Below are positions 19,798 to 28,612 of a stretch of 55,325 nucleotides of DNA, one piece after another; the stretch's first letter is position 1; each line of letters starts with the position of its first letter. Source of the stretch: Planctomycetaceae bacterium UBA2671. Its GTDB lineage: Bacteria; Planctomycetota; Planctomycetia; Planctomycetales; Planctomycetaceae. Under the pieces are notes generated by a model that saw only the letters and a list, made by a program, of their open reading frames with translations, searched no databases and was not told the origin of the DNA. The position numbers and the translations under genes are program-made. The stretch spans positions 1-55,325 of the forward strand of contig DEML01000077.1 in NCBI GenBank assembly GCA_002359185.1, read 5' to 3'.

Positions 19798-19913
19798 TAC
19801 CACGAAGGCACGAAGAGATTTTTGAAGAGCAGAACATCTATGACAAAAGCATGACGGTTTATGAACGCTGAGTGATCAAAAGCTTTTTGTGTCTTCGTGC
19901 CTTCGTGGTCATA
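19798..19913. repeat. Inverted repeat of the CACGAAGGCACGAAG type
   Basis: TACCACGAAGGCACGAAGAG begins at 19798. Its inverted counterpart, GTGTCTTCGTGCCTTCGTGG, ends just before 19913. Arms of about 20 bases are separated by roughly 75 bases. It is unrelated in sequence to the GACAGGC and GGGTCCGC families. Confidence 0.7.
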
Positions 19914-20094
19914 AAAAAATTCAATCCCTCTCTGCGGGAATGAGCCCTCCATACTCTATTCCAGTTAATTATTAGCTCGACTTGCACTGGCAAAGCCAGT
20001 GGCACACAACCCGAAGCTTTAAATGAAACAATTCACTCAGTGGTCTCTTGTACCTCCTGGCGATTTTTAGGATGTAGGTTAAACAATGAAACCC

Positions 20095-20186
20095 GGGTGG
20101 CGGGGGCGCTCTCGAAGAGAAGCCCCCGAATCGTTGAGCTTCCGTTCCGGGGGCTTCCGCTAAAGCGGAGCGCCCCCGCCACCCTG
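20095..20186. repeat. GC-rich inverted repeat (GGTGGCGGGGGCGC type)
   Basis: The left arm GGGTGGCGGGGGCGCTCTCG and the right arm CGGAGCGCCCCCGCCACCC are almost exact complements. A second, inner pair (AAGCCCCCGAA / CCGGGGGCTTCC) gives a long cruciform-capable structure. It lies seven bases beyond the stop of the minus-strand gene at 20193, so it may also shape the 3' end of that mRNA. Confidence 0.8.
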
Positions 20187-20192
20187 GAGATC

Positions 20193-20636
20193 CTAAACCG
20201 ACTTGTCAAAGCGGGTGCCAATTGCTTCCACCGAACGTTCCGGAGTGACATACCAGGGTTTCATCCGCGAATCGTAATTTCGATGCGCAGCCAATGCAGC
20301 CAGAGAATTGCCGGTAATGTAAGACAGCCCCGAACTGTCTGCCATGTAGCGTGTCGAATGCCCATTCAGAGCATGCATCAGAATTGCCAGTTCGATTTCC
20401 TCAGATGTGAACTCTCTCAAAGAGCTTGCCAGTTTCACGGATTTCAGCAAAGGTGGGCAGACAGAAGAACTTTGAGCTGGTGAAGTATCCGTCGGAGCAT
20501 GAAATTCGACCGGCTGAAGTTGCGTGTGGTAACGACAGGAAGAAATCGAATTGATGGGATATGAATAGTTCATGCCAGACTCCAGGCTCATTAGCTCGGT
20601 GGCACAGAACTCCTTTTCCGCGTGAACAGTTTTCAC
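20193..20636 (-). CDS. Hypothetical protein
   Basis: The 147-residue protein is soluble. Its C-terminal half, with FTSEEIELAILMHALNGHST and SLAALAAHRNYDSRMKPWYV, has clear coding character and predicted helices. The first 60 residues are polar and Pro/Ser-rich. I do not recognise the family. The start is GTG at 20636; Met16 is an alternative. A large GC-rich inverted repeat follows its stop directly. It is divergent from surE, with a 259-base gap. Confidence 0.5.
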   Translation of the reverse strand: MKTVHAEKEFCATELMSLESGMNYSYPINSISSCRYHTQLQPVEFHAPTDTSPAQSSSVCPPLLKSVKLASSLREFTSEEIELAILMHALNGHSTRYMADSSGLSYITGNSLAALAAHRNYDSRMKPWYVTPERSVEAIGTRFDKSV

Positions 20637-20895
20637 TGCTCAAATTCAACTCTCCTGCATTACATGATAAGCACTTCATGGTCCAAACAAAGGAATTCTT
20701 ATGATTCTCAGTCAGAATCTGAAATTCAACGACTCTTGACATGAACTTAAGACTTCCATGATATGGATCATGGATCTTGCGTTGTGTTCAGTCAACACTT
20801 CGATGATTTTCTGCTACATTTGAGCAATCGAGATCTACAGTCCCGCAACCACAGATTTTGTGATTGATATATCTTCCAGAAAACAAAAACAGAAT

Positions 20896-21669
20896 ATGCA
20901 CATACTACTGGCGAACGATGACGGGATTCACGCTCCGGGACTGATTGCACTGGAATCGAAACTCCGTGCACTGGGAGAGGTGACAGTGGTCGCCCCCGCT
21001 CATGAACAGAGTGGCGTTGGACACAGCATTACGTATCGTAGTCCATTACAAGCCGAGGAAGTCTTCAGGGAAGGAAAGCGATTTGGCTGGTCGGTATTGG
21101 GGAGTCCAGCCGATTGCGTGAAACTCGGGATTCTCGAACTCTGCCCGCGGAAACCCGATCTGATCGTTTCCGGCATCAATTCCGGATCGAACTACGGCAT
21201 CAATGTGCTGTACTCGGGGACTGTAGCCGCTGCGATTGAAGGAGCGTTTTTTGGCATCCCTTCTGTGGCAATCTCTTTAAATACGACAACTCCACCCGAT
21301 TATGAACTCGCAGCCAGCAGAAGTGTGCGGATTTTGCAGAAACTGCTCCGGGAAATGGAATCGCGAGACCCAATAGCTGGCTCCCTCTGGAGTATCAACT
21401 TCCCCCCCTCCGATGCCAAACTTCAGGGAATTCGTTTCGCAACCATGGGCGTGAAGCGTCATACCGAGACGATGGAAAAACGGATCGACCCTCGTGGTAA
21501 ACCTTACTATTGGAGCGGGACTGATCCGCTGCACAATCATGAATTTGAAGCGGAAACCGATATCCGGGCTCTCTCAGAAAATTTTGTGACCATCACTCCC
21601 CTCAAGTTCGATTTGACGGATTACGATCGATTACCAGAGAACCGCAGCCCGGACTGGGACTGTCTGTAA
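20896..21669 (+). CDS. surE: 5'/3'-nucleotidase SurE
   Basis: SurE is a metal-dependent nucleoside monophosphate phosphatase linked to stress survival. The 257-residue protein begins MHILLANDDGIHAPG, in which the Asp pair binds metal. It continues with APAHEQSGVGHSITY and has SGINSGSNYGINVLYSGTVA in the active-site region. I chose the ATG at 20896 because SurE proteins begin at this motif; a GTG 12 codons upstream is possible. The length is standard. It is not linked here to pcm or rpoS, its usual partners in gamma-proteobacteria. Confidence 0.95.
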   Translation: MHILLANDDGIHAPGLIALESKLRALGEVTVVAPAHEQSGVGHSITYRSPLQAEEVFREGKRFGWSVLGSPADCVKLGILELCPRKPDLIVSGINSGSNYGINVLYSGTVAAAIEGAFFGIPSVAISLNTTTPPDYELAASRSVRILQKLLREMESRDPIAGSLWSINFPPSDAKLQGIRFATMGVKRHTETMEKRIDPRGKPYYWSGTDPLHNHEFEAETDIRALSENFVTITPLKFDLTDYDRLPENRSPDWDCL

Positions 21670-21872
21670 CATCAATAATCTCAGTTACGAGTGATTCTAT
21701 CTGGCAGGATCGTTACAATCGCCAGAGTCTTTCCAAAGGGATTGATTTTGCCTGATCGTTGTCAACAGAGTGTGCAATTGATGACGATGCTGACCATAAT
21801 TGCAAACTGTTAATAGAACTCATTGCCACCAGACGTGATCAATTCTTGAATCTTCAGAGGAAACATTGTCCC

Positions 21873-22364
21873 ATGGGTAAGTGGAGCGCATTTCTGATTT
21901 CACTCATACCAGCTGCACTGGCAGGCTACCTTTGTTTTCTGCTGGTCACGGTCGGACTGCCAATCGTCGAAGAGAGTACCATTATGTGGGGACCTCTCGG
22001 TGCCGGTTTTCTGGGTTGTGTGATGTGTCTGCTGGCTCCATTTGGCATCGCGATTTTCGTCAGTTCTGCCCCCAAAGCAGCGGCTGCCGGGGTGCCTGTG
22101 ACAGATGATCTCGATATCGAAGACGATGAAGAGATGCTCAGCGGCGAAGAAGAGGCATTTGAAAGCGACGAATTCGCCAGCGACGAGTTTTCAGACGAAG
22201 ATGATCTGGTTTCTGATGACTTTGAATCGGACGATGAATTCGATCTGGATGACAGCAGCACCGACTTTCAATCAGCAGAACTCGCCTCTGATGAGTTCAG
22301 TGGCGATCTCGATGAATTCGATCTGGGTGATGAGGATGAAGACGACGACGATTTGTTCAAATAA
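21873..22364 (+). CDS. Two-helix membrane protein with a long acidic tail
   Basis: The 163-residue protein has two hydrophobic helices (about 7-27 and 36-62) joined by a short loop. After them comes a cytoplasmic or periplasmic tail of about 90 residues made almost entirely of Asp, Glu, Ser and Phe with repeated DEF/SDEF units. I do not recognise a family. I chose the ATG at 21873 because AGAGGAAA lies upstream and the protein then starts MGKWSAF before the first helix. The tail could be a flexible acidic platform for a basic partner; that is inference. Confidence 0.65.
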   Translation: MGKWSAFLISLIPAALAGYLCFLLVTVGLPIVEESTIMWGPLGAGFLGCVMCLLAPFGIAIFVSSAPKAAAAGVPVTDDLDIEDDEEMLSGEEEAFESDEFASDEFSDEDDLVSDDFESDDEFDLDDSSTDFQSAELASDEFSGDLDEFDLGDEDEDDDDLFK

Positions 22365-22590
22365 CCTTTGAACTCGTCTCCTATCATTCATTAGTGATCG
22401 ATGCATCTGCTCACCATAACTTCATCCAATTCTCATATTTCGCTGGCTGGATGAGATATTTTGAATTCGCACTCAAAAATCTGAGTCAGTGCTTTGACGA
22501 ATGAAATGGGTTCTCGTTAGTTTAATAATGCGTTCTCAACATGAGTTTACGAATTTAAATTAACGCAGTTACTCAACCGATGGAGAGTTT

Positions 22591-23532
22591 GTGGAAAATC
22601 ATTCCCACGCAGCCATTGAAAAATTGATTTCCAATATCAGTCAGGTCCTCCTGGGCAAAGACAAAACCGTTCGACTTGCTGTCACCGCTCTGCTGGCACA
22701 GGGACATCTCTTAATTGAGGATGCTCCTGGCGTTGGCAAGACATCGTTAGCCAAAGCACTGGCGATGAGTCTGAACTGTGAGTACACACGTCTGCAGTTC
22801 ACTCCAGATCTGCTGCCGAGCGATATTCTCGGTACGAGTGTGTTCCTGCCAGGCTCAGGAGACTTTGAATTTCGTCGTGGCCCTGTTTTTACCAATGTGT
22901 TATTGGCCGATGAAATCAATCGGACAACGCCGCGAACGCAAAGTGCGTTACTGGAGGCAATGAGTGAATTTCAGGTTTCGGTCGACGCCAAAACATATCC
23001 GCTCGAACGACCATTTTTCGTACTGGCTACGCAGAATCCGCACGAATTTGAAGGGACTTATCCACTGCCGGAAAACCAGCTGGATCGTTTTATGCTGCGG
23101 ATCGAGATCGGCTATCCCACGATGGAGGTCGAAAAAGAAGTTCTGCGGACTCACCGACTCGGGGAACCCGTCAGTCAGTTGCAGGCTGCTTTGGATCCTG
23201 CAGAGCTTGTCAGGATTCAGGATGAAGTCCGCAATGTGAAGATGGACGATTCGATACACGAATACATCCTGCAAATCGCGCACGCGACTCGCGATCATGC
23301 CGAGCTTTCACTTGGGATCAGTACGCGAGGTGTGATTACAATGATGCACGCGCTGCAGGCGTTTGCATTTGTCAGCGGCCGAGATTATGTCACTCCAGAT
23401 GATGTGAAAGCTTTGGCTGTTCCCGTGTTCGCACACCGGGTCGTCGTCGGAGGAATTCTGCGAGAGTCGAGCCGGGATCGAGCCGCAGGGATCATCGAGA
23501 ATCTGCTGACAACGATTGCTGTTCCCGTATAA
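22591..23532 (+). CDS. MoxR family AAA+ ATPase
   Basis: The 313-residue ATPase has Walker A EDAPGVGKTSLAKA (about 43-56), Walker B NVLLADEINRTTPRTQSALL and the sensor region FFVLATQNPHEFEGTYPLPE, which also defines the MoxR class. The C-terminal lid contains SLGISTRGVITMMHAL. MoxR ATPases act as chaperones that mature partner proteins, usually encoded next door as DUF58 and VWA-domain genes. Here no such gene follows: the next gene is a convergent sulfatase. The start is GTG with ATGGAGAG upstream. Confidence 0.93.
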   Translation: MENHSHAAIEKLISNISQVLLGKDKTVRLAVTALLAQGHLLIEDAPGVGKTSLAKALAMSLNCEYTRLQFTPDLLPSDILGTSVFLPGSGDFEFRRGPVFTNVLLADEINRTTPRTQSALLEAMSEFQVSVDAKTYPLERPFFVLATQNPHEFEGTYPLPENQLDRFMLRIEIGYPTMEVEKEVLRTHRLGEPVSQLQAALDPAELVRIQDEVRNVKMDDSIHEYILQIAHATRDHAELSLGISTRGVITMMHALQAFAFVSGRDYVTPDDVKALAVPVFAHRVVVGGILRESSRDRAAGIIENLLTTIAVPV

Positions 23533-23563
23533 TTGAAAGTTGAACTACTTCCTCAACTTTCAA
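23533..23563. other. Hairpin between convergent moxR-type and sulfatase genes
   Basis: TTGAAAGTTGA (23533-23543) and TCAACTTTCAA (23553-23563) form a perfect 11-bp stem with a 9-base loop. No T-tract follows on either strand, so it may be a bidirectional 3' end structure rather than a classical terminator. Confidence 0.5.
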
Positions 23564-23580
23564 CAGTTAACCCTCAACTC

Positions 23581-24987
23581 TTATTCCAGATGCCAGTCGT
23601 GGGCATCCTGCATGATGCTGGTATTGATATCGAGGAGTTGTGCCTTCAACTTCGTAAGCACCTCTGGTTTGGACGCAGACAGATCGTTCGTCTGCTGAGG
23701 ATCTTTGGCGAGATCATACAGCCTGAAATTCGTGTAGGTTCCCGCTTTGATTTTCGGGATCCAGGTTTCCTCAAACATATTGCTGGTTGAGAGTTCGTAG
23801 TCGGGATCGGCAACCAGAGAATACTGACCGGATCGCATTGCCACGATAGGACGTGCTTTCTGCAGATGCCAGAACAATGGCTGGTGCCGTTCAAACTGAT
23901 CCGCATTTCCAGTCAGGAGTGGTGCCAGGTTTGAGCCATCGAGGTGACGATGAGCTGGGGGATCGATTTTCAATAGTCCGCAAATGGTGGGCAAAATATC
24001 GACAACCCCAGCCGGTTCGTCCGACGCCTGATCTGCAGGAATTTTGCCGGGCCAGCTGAAAATTCCCGGCACACGAATTCCTCCTTCCCAGTTTTGCCCT
24101 TTCTTCCCTTTCAAACCTCCGGTCCGGTCATCGCGATAGCTGCCATTGTCGGATGCATAAACGATAAGCGTATTCTCGGGAGCCTCAATTTCCTTCAGTT
24201 TTGCCAGCAAACGTGCGATTGCACGGTCGGTGTTATCAATCGTACCCGAATAAATAGCAGCTTTATCATTGAGCTTGCCGTAATCGCTGACAATCTCATC
24301 GGGAGCTGCGATGGGGGCATGCGGTTCGTGAAACCACAGATTAAGAAAGAAAGGCTGATCCGCATTCGTGCGAGAATCCAGCCAGCTGATCGCTTCGTCA
24401 ACCAGTAACTGGCAGGAGTAGCCCTCTGTCTTGCCGACGGGTTCCCCATTGCGAATGAAATTGTCGGGATTCTTATGACTGGGAGACGCGTTGTTGGCAG
24501 TCGCCAGCCAGTAATCGAATCCATGGTCCCCGGGTGTCGGTTTGTCTCGCTTTTCAGTTGGCAATCCAAGATGCCACTTGCCGATGTGAGCGGTCGCATA
24601 GCCGTTCGATTTGAGAATCTCTGCCAGCGTATTTTCCCGCTCGAGCAGATGCGAATTCTGGCTCGCATCATTAATCCAGCTGTAAACTCCCGTACGAATA
24701 TGATGCCGCCCCGTTAGCAAAGTTGCCCGCGAAGGCGAACAGACCGCACATCCCGAATAAAATTGTGTCATCCGCATCCCACTGGCGGCCAGCTTGTCCA
24801 GGGTTGGTGTGTTGACGGGACCGTCGTAACAACTCAAGTCCTGATAGCCGAGATCGTCGGCCAGTAAGACGACGACGTTGGGCTTTTTTCGAAGTTCTTT
24901 TGCCGAGGTGACATCCGAGAATGAAAACGCGATCACAAATGACAGCAATGATATCAGAAGACTATTCGATTTTGAGGAGACTGTCAT
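23581..24987 (-). CDS. Secreted type I sulfatase
   Basis: The 468-residue arylsulfatase-family enzyme hydrolyses sulfate esters, in planctomycetes typically from sulfated algal polysaccharides. A signal peptide spans about 1-29 (ending VTSA). The metal-binding pair is in LLADDLGYQD (44-45 region). The catalytic formylglycine arises from Cys83 in CSPSRATLLTGR. Later motifs are IGKWHLGLP, WFHEPHAP and YASDNG. I placed the start at 24987 because it gives a proper signal peptide; a longer frame would overlap the upstream gene. It is the last gene of a minus-strand operon with DUF1559 and lipoprotein genes. A maturase is required but not encoded here. Confidence 0.94.
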   Translation of the reverse strand: MTVSSKSNSLLISLLSFVIAFSFSDVTSAKELRKKPNVVVLLADDLGYQDLSCYDGPVNTPTLDKLAASGMRMTQFYSGCAVCSPSRATLLTGRHHIRTGVYSWINDASQNSHLLERENTLAEILKSNGYATAHIGKWHLGLPTEKRDKPTPGDHGFDYWLATANNASPSHKNPDNFIRNGEPVGKTEGYSCQLLVDEAISWLDSRTNADQPFFLNLWFHEPHAPIAAPDEIVSDYGKLNDKAAIYSGTIDNTDRAIARLLAKLKEIEAPENTLIVYASDNGSYRDDRTGGLKGKKGQNWEGGIRVPGIFSWPGKIPADQASDEPAGVVDILPTICGLLKIDPPAHRHLDGSNLAPLLTGNADQFERHQPLFWHLQKARPIVAMRSGQYSLVADPDYELSTSNMFEETWIPKIKAGTYTNFRLYDLAKDPQQTNDLSASKPEVLTKLKAQLLDINTSIMQDAHDWHLE

Positions 24988-25015
24988 TATGAAGAATTTG
25001 AAGTATTGAGCGGCA

Positions 25016-25417
25016 TTAAGATTCGAGATCGAATGAATAGACATTTTCTTCTTCTTTGACAACTTCTTTCATTGTCGAATCAGTCCCATATTTTCGTGGA
25101 ACAATCGAAACAGAAACGGGCTCCCCGTAAGGTCCTTTTTCATCTGACTCGCGCGTGGAATAGATTCTGACAATCTTATTTCCAGCAGTTGATTCAAATT
25201 CAAAATGACCATCTGTTATCCCACCTTGTGAGGGAATCGCTCCATCACCATCGGCATCAAAAACAATGGCCCCTTTTTCCAATGGTGCCCCGTCTAATTT
25301 TACAGTCCCTGAGACTTTATATAATGGAGGACCTTCTTCACCAGAGCAACCACAGATCAACAGTAAATACAACCCGCAATAAAATAAACAGGCCCTTTGG
25401 TTTAGGACGAAGTGCAA
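25016..25417 (-). CDS. Transthyretin-like lipoprotein
   Basis: The 133-residue protein has a signal sequence ending in LICGC, which gives the lipidated cysteine. A single beta-sandwich domain follows, starting YKVSGTVKLDGAPLEKGAIV. This is the carboxypeptidase-regulatory/transthyretin-like fold, which planctomycetes commonly encode beside DUF1559 genes. No ATG is available. I chose the TTG at 25417 because GAGGAGT lies about eight bases upstream; the TTG at 25432 would place this sequence inside the gene. It sits 28 bases upstream of the sulfatase start and pairs with the DUF1559 gene at 25611. Confidence 0.8.
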   Translation of the reverse strand: MHFVLNQRACLFYCGLYLLLICGCSGEEGPPLYKVSGTVKLDGAPLEKGAIVFDADGDGAIPSQGGITDGHFEFESTAGNKIVRIYSTRESDEKGPYGEPVSVSIVPRKYGTDSTMKEVVKEEENVYSFDLES

Positions 25418-25610
25418 ATCAGTACTCCTCAATTATTGTTTATCGTTTGTTGTCAATGTGATGTTTATATTTGTCAGCAGTACTGGAAACTGAAGCACTT
25501 GCATGTTATTTGGAATAAAGGCAAAGAATATGATTTTGAACTCCGGATCGCGAAACCTCTGAAAGAGTGATGCTACACATAATCCGGAATTCAAATCTCA
25601 ATCATCTCAC

Positions 25611-26582
25611 TTAAAACTCACCGATAACTTCTTTTCCTAAAATTGTTCCCAACCCCTGAAAGGTTGAGGTATCAACATTTTCAGAAACAAATCTGACGGA
25701 TGCGTCTGCCAGTACAAACTGAACTCCACCGGCATGCCAACTACGGGCATGAATTTCAGGATTTCCATCTGTCGTGACACAACCTCTACATGGAATATCG
25801 TCAGTTCCATTGCAGTACTGTAAGAGATCGCCCACTGGTGTATTTGGTGGACGCATTGTTGTGAATGTTGTATTCCCATGATACCCATTCCAATAACGAC
25901 CTCTTAAGTCATGAGCTCCGCCACAGACGACATTACCTGCACCTTTTGCAGCAATGCCATCCAATTGGATTTTAATTTCCCCAAGCATAATTGTATTTGA
26001 GGTCCCATCGTGAATGTCCGACATTTCCACGCTGGAAATGGGATAAAACATGCCATTAGTCATTGCAAACGTATTATTTGCTCCGGCATCCCCTGAGCCA
26101 TGACAAGGAACATAATTTCCATGAAAACCCTGATTGCTTGCCTGAGAGCCGCGTTTGCCCTTGTTCGGATCTGTAGGGCACATGAATGTTTGAATGACCG
26201 TATCTCTTTCTGCGATTGAATAGGTTGATGTATTATTAAATATTCGCGGAGCGATCGTGTCGTAAAGTGCTCCCTGTTCGACAAATGGCAAGATTAAATG
26301 AAACCAGTTTTGCCTGGAATTACTGGTCGCGGGAGCCGGAGCTGGGCCATTAATTCTTGTAATCGTCCCAAATGGGAACGCATTATGTGTATCATGATAG
26401 TTATGCAAAGCCAGCCCAAGCTGCTTCAAATTATTTTTGCACGAACTACGTCGTGCTGCTTCACGAGCCTGCTGAACTGCGGGTAGCAATAAAGCGACCA
26501 GTATGGCGATGATCGCGATGACGACGAGTAGTTCAATTAATGTGAAGCCTGCTCTGCTTTTACAGGTTCGATATTTAGTCAT
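25611..26582 (-). CDS. DUF1559 domain protein with prepilin-type N-terminus
   Basis: The 323-residue protein starts with a class III signal: cleavage is expected between Gly12 and Phe13 of AGFTLIELLVVIAIIAIL, with Glu at +5 and a following hydrophobic helix. The region after it (QQAREAARRSSCKNNLKQLG, then LHNYHDTHNAFPFG) and the end HAGGVQFVLADASVRFVSEN are the DUF1559 hallmarks. The family is hugely expanded in planctomycetes; members are thought to be pseudopilin-like surface or secretion components. It is the second DUF1559 gene of the operon, 37 bases after a lipoprotein gene. Confidence 0.93.
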   Translation of the reverse strand: MTKYRTCKSRAGFTLIELLVVIAIIAILVALLLPAVQQAREAARRSSCKNNLKQLGLALHNYHDTHNAFPFGTITRINGPAPAPATSNSRQNWFHLILPFVEQGALYDTIAPRIFNNTSTYSIAERDTVIQTFMCPTDPNKGKRGSQASNQGFHGNYVPCHGSGDAGANNTFAMTNGMFYPISSVEMSDIHDGTSNTIMLGEIKIQLDGIAAKGAGNVVCGGAHDLRGRYWNGYHGNTTFTTMRPPNTPVGDLLQYCNGTDDIPCRGCVTTDGNPEIHARSWHAGGVQFVLADASVRFVSENVDTSTFQGLGTILGKEVIGEF

Positions 26583-26619
26583 GTTATCACCTTCTGAAAG
26601 AAAAGGATTTTCAGATAAA

Positions 26620-27045
26620 CTAAGATTTCAAATTCAAATCAAGATTAGTCCCACCCTCTACGGGAACCGTGATTGTCAGATCCGTTGATTGGGGATTTGT
26701 GAACTTTTCAGGAACCACTGATTCGCCTTCAACAGGTTTGCCTTGTTCGTCCATCGTATCATCAGAAGCTGACGAAAAAACAACCACTTTATAATTCCCC
26801 GGATGAGCACCTGAGGCTGATGAACTGTATTTCAATTCATAACGTCCTGCTTGAATCAAGCCGGATATCATGGGGCCTTCATCTTCCGGAATGAAGGAAA
26901 CCGTTCCAGAGTTAATTGGTGAACCATCCAGAGTGATTGAACCTGAAACCGGCACAAGACCAGAAGGCTTAGCCCCTCCTCCACCACCACATCCTAAAAT
27001 TCCAATTAGGAGCAACGCAGCCAAGTTGAAGAGTTTCATATTCAT
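26620..27045 (-). CDS. Transthyretin-like lipoprotein
   Basis: The 141-residue protein has the lipobox LLIGILGCGG (Cys19). A Gly-rich linker follows, then the beta-sandwich beginning VPVSGSITLDGSPINSGTVS. This is the same fold and layout as the protein at 25016, but with clearly diverged sequence, so the two are paralogues within one operon. It lies 87 bases after the DUF1559 gene at 27133 and 37 bases before that at 25611. Met3 is an alternative start. Confidence 0.85.
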   Translation of the reverse strand: MNMKLFNLAALLLIGILGCGGGGGAKPSGLVPVSGSITLDGSPINSGTVSFIPEDEGPMISGLIQAGRYELKYSSSASGAHPGNYKVVVFSSASDDTMDEQGKPVEGESVVPEKFTNPQSTDLTITVPVEGGTNLDLNLKS

Positions 27046-27132
27046 TTCGATGTAAAGACAAACAGGGAGATATCAAGAAAGATTTCCATCAAATATGCAA
27101 CTTGATAGTAACAAGAGGCAGTAGTAATTTAC

Positions 27133-28116
27133 TTAGAATTCTCCCACGACTTCGCCGTCCGATTTGTCACCTAAACGACAGAAGGTAATATGATCAATAT
27201 TTTCCGAGATGAATTTCACTGAACCATCAGCTAAAACAAATTGCAACCCGCCATCATGCCAGCTTGAAAAGCCGCAATTTTGCCTATACAAGCCGGTATT
27301 TGTTTCATCCCTTGTGGCACTATTTGGCTTCTGGGCTACAAAAGCTCCGGGGAAGTTATCAGACCACGCCCCTCCCCAATTGCAGAGCTCTGGATTTCGT
27401 TCACCAAGCATAAATGAGTTTGAGGTGCCATCCACAATATTGGATAACCCTATCGCTGTGACCCCCCGTGCACAGAATACTCCCGGGAGCCTGTTGGCAG
27501 CCTGACCATGCGCTGCTCCCCACAATGTCACATTTTCTGAAATACAATAAGATGGCTCAGTCGGACAGTCAGGGGTCACTCCATCAGGACGTATGGAACC
27601 TGCACTGGCAGCATAACAAAGCCCCTGGGTTGGCCCTCCCCAGCCTGAGAAGTTCGTGTTCGTTAATGTTTGCCCTCTATCCTTATGGGGGTTTGTAGGA
27701 CATTGCAGGAAGGCAAAGAATTTTCCATCAAATAACGCTCTGTTACCGCTCGTTGGCTCATAATTGCTCAAACTGAAATTGATCTGATCATAGAGAGCAG
27801 TCTGCTCCATAAACGGCAGAATAAACTCGACCCAGGTATGCTGAGGACGAACCGCCGTATTAGTTGTGGGATCAATTGAGGTATTTCCCAGTCCATAGGT
27901 ACTGGCATAAGGCAAAACATTATGCGTGTCGTGGTAATTTTGGAGTGCAAGCCCAAGCTGCTTCATATTATTCTTGCATTGAGACCGCCGGGCCGCTTCA
28001 CGCGCCTGTTGAACAGCGGGGAGAAGTAAGGCAACCAATATGGCGATGATCGCGATGACCACAAGCAGCTCGATCAATGTGAATCCGTGCACGGACTTCT
28101 GGAACCCATGTTTCAT
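27133..28116 (-). CDS. DUF1559 domain protein with prepilin-type N-terminus (first gene of operon)
   Basis: The 327-residue protein has the prepilin motif HGFTLIELLVVIAIIAILVA with cleavage after Gly11 and Glu16 at +5. The DUF1559 core CKNNMKQLGLALQNYHDTHN follows, and it ends HDGGLQFVLADGSVKFISEN. It is paralogous to the protein at 25611. As the first gene of the unit it follows a long leader: a TTGACA element lies about 390 bases upstream, inside the repeat at 28254-28566. AGGGAG stands a few bases before the ATG. Confidence 0.93.
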   Translation of the reverse strand: MKHGFQKSVHGFTLIELLVVIAIIAILVALLLPAVQQAREAARRSQCKNNMKQLGLALQNYHDTHNVLPYASTYGLGNTSIDPTTNTAVRPQHTWVEFILPFMEQTALYDQINFSLSNYEPTSGNRALFDGKFFAFLQCPTNPHKDRGQTLTNTNFSGWGGPTQGLCYAASAGSIRPDGVTPDCPTEPSYCISENVTLWGAAHGQAANRLPGVFCARGVTAIGLSNIVDGTSNSFMLGERNPELCNWGGAWSDNFPGAFVAQKPNSATRDETNTGLYRQNCGFSSWHDGGLQFVLADGSVKFISENIDHITFCRLGDKSDGEVVGEF

Positions 28117-28253
28117 GAATAACTCCCTGATAATAAGAGGATATTCGATGAATTAAGGGGAAGGAACTTCTCGAAGCTAAAGACTCGTTAATAGAGGAAG
28201 AAGACGACGGTAATGGCCGGCCAGCTTTGAATCTGCGAGAAACTCTTTCAACT

Positions 28254-28566
28254 TAAAACATCGTTAGAACATGATGTTTCAGGAAGGAGACCCGGTTCAG
28301 GTATACCATCCAGTCCCCATTGAATCACTGGCAGAAGCCAAACCCTCAATGGGGTAGAAACAACAACCGATAATAAATAATCGCTATCGCGTCTGTTGCT
28401 TGAATTAACTGTGCTCGAAATCGTGAATTGATACTTGATTCACTGACAAGAGGAATTCTCATCAGCAGATACTTATTACAATGCCTGCTTCAGTCAGAAT
28501 TGTCAACCTCGAGTTTCGAGACTTTTAAAAATTTTTCAGGTTGACATCCAACTGATATTACCAGTT
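28254..28566. repeat. Long direct repeat, copy 1 (leader of the DUF1559 operon)
   Basis: This 313-base stretch recurs at 29803-30116 in the same orientation with roughly 94% identity by eye and one single-base length difference. It contains a stem CCCCATTGA/TCAATGGGG enclosing TGGCagaaGCCA, a second hairpin AAACATCG.../...GATGTTT and a TTGACA element on the minus strand. It lies upstream of the DUF1559 gene and so probably forms part of its 5' leader. Confidence 0.95.
28478..28506 (-). promoter_or_regulatory. Candidate promoter of the DUF1559 operon
   Basis: On the minus strand TTGACA (28501-28506) is followed after 17 bases by CATTGT, which runs on into AAT. The -35 box is perfect and the -10 box poor. 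The -35 box and the following bases are preserved in the second repeat copy (TTGACA at 30051-30056), which supports function. Confidence 0.35.
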
Positions 28567-28612
28567 GCGTCTCTTGCTGTTGGCCGTAGATTACTAAACG
28601 TCGCGTAGTTTC

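Larger units (their letters stand above)
18938..20192. other. 1.25-kb region without a convincing gene
   Basis: Only short open frames occur here. One on the minus strand (19042-19263, 73 codons, containing VWQAYSVKLEDSRLRFLNDQ) has some protein-like character and could be a small gene or a remnant, but I cannot support it. The region holds two large inverted repeats (19798-19913 and 20095-20186) and an inverted copy of the CCACTG word at 19984-20006. It should also contain the rng promoter near 18940-19040. Confidence 0.5.
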
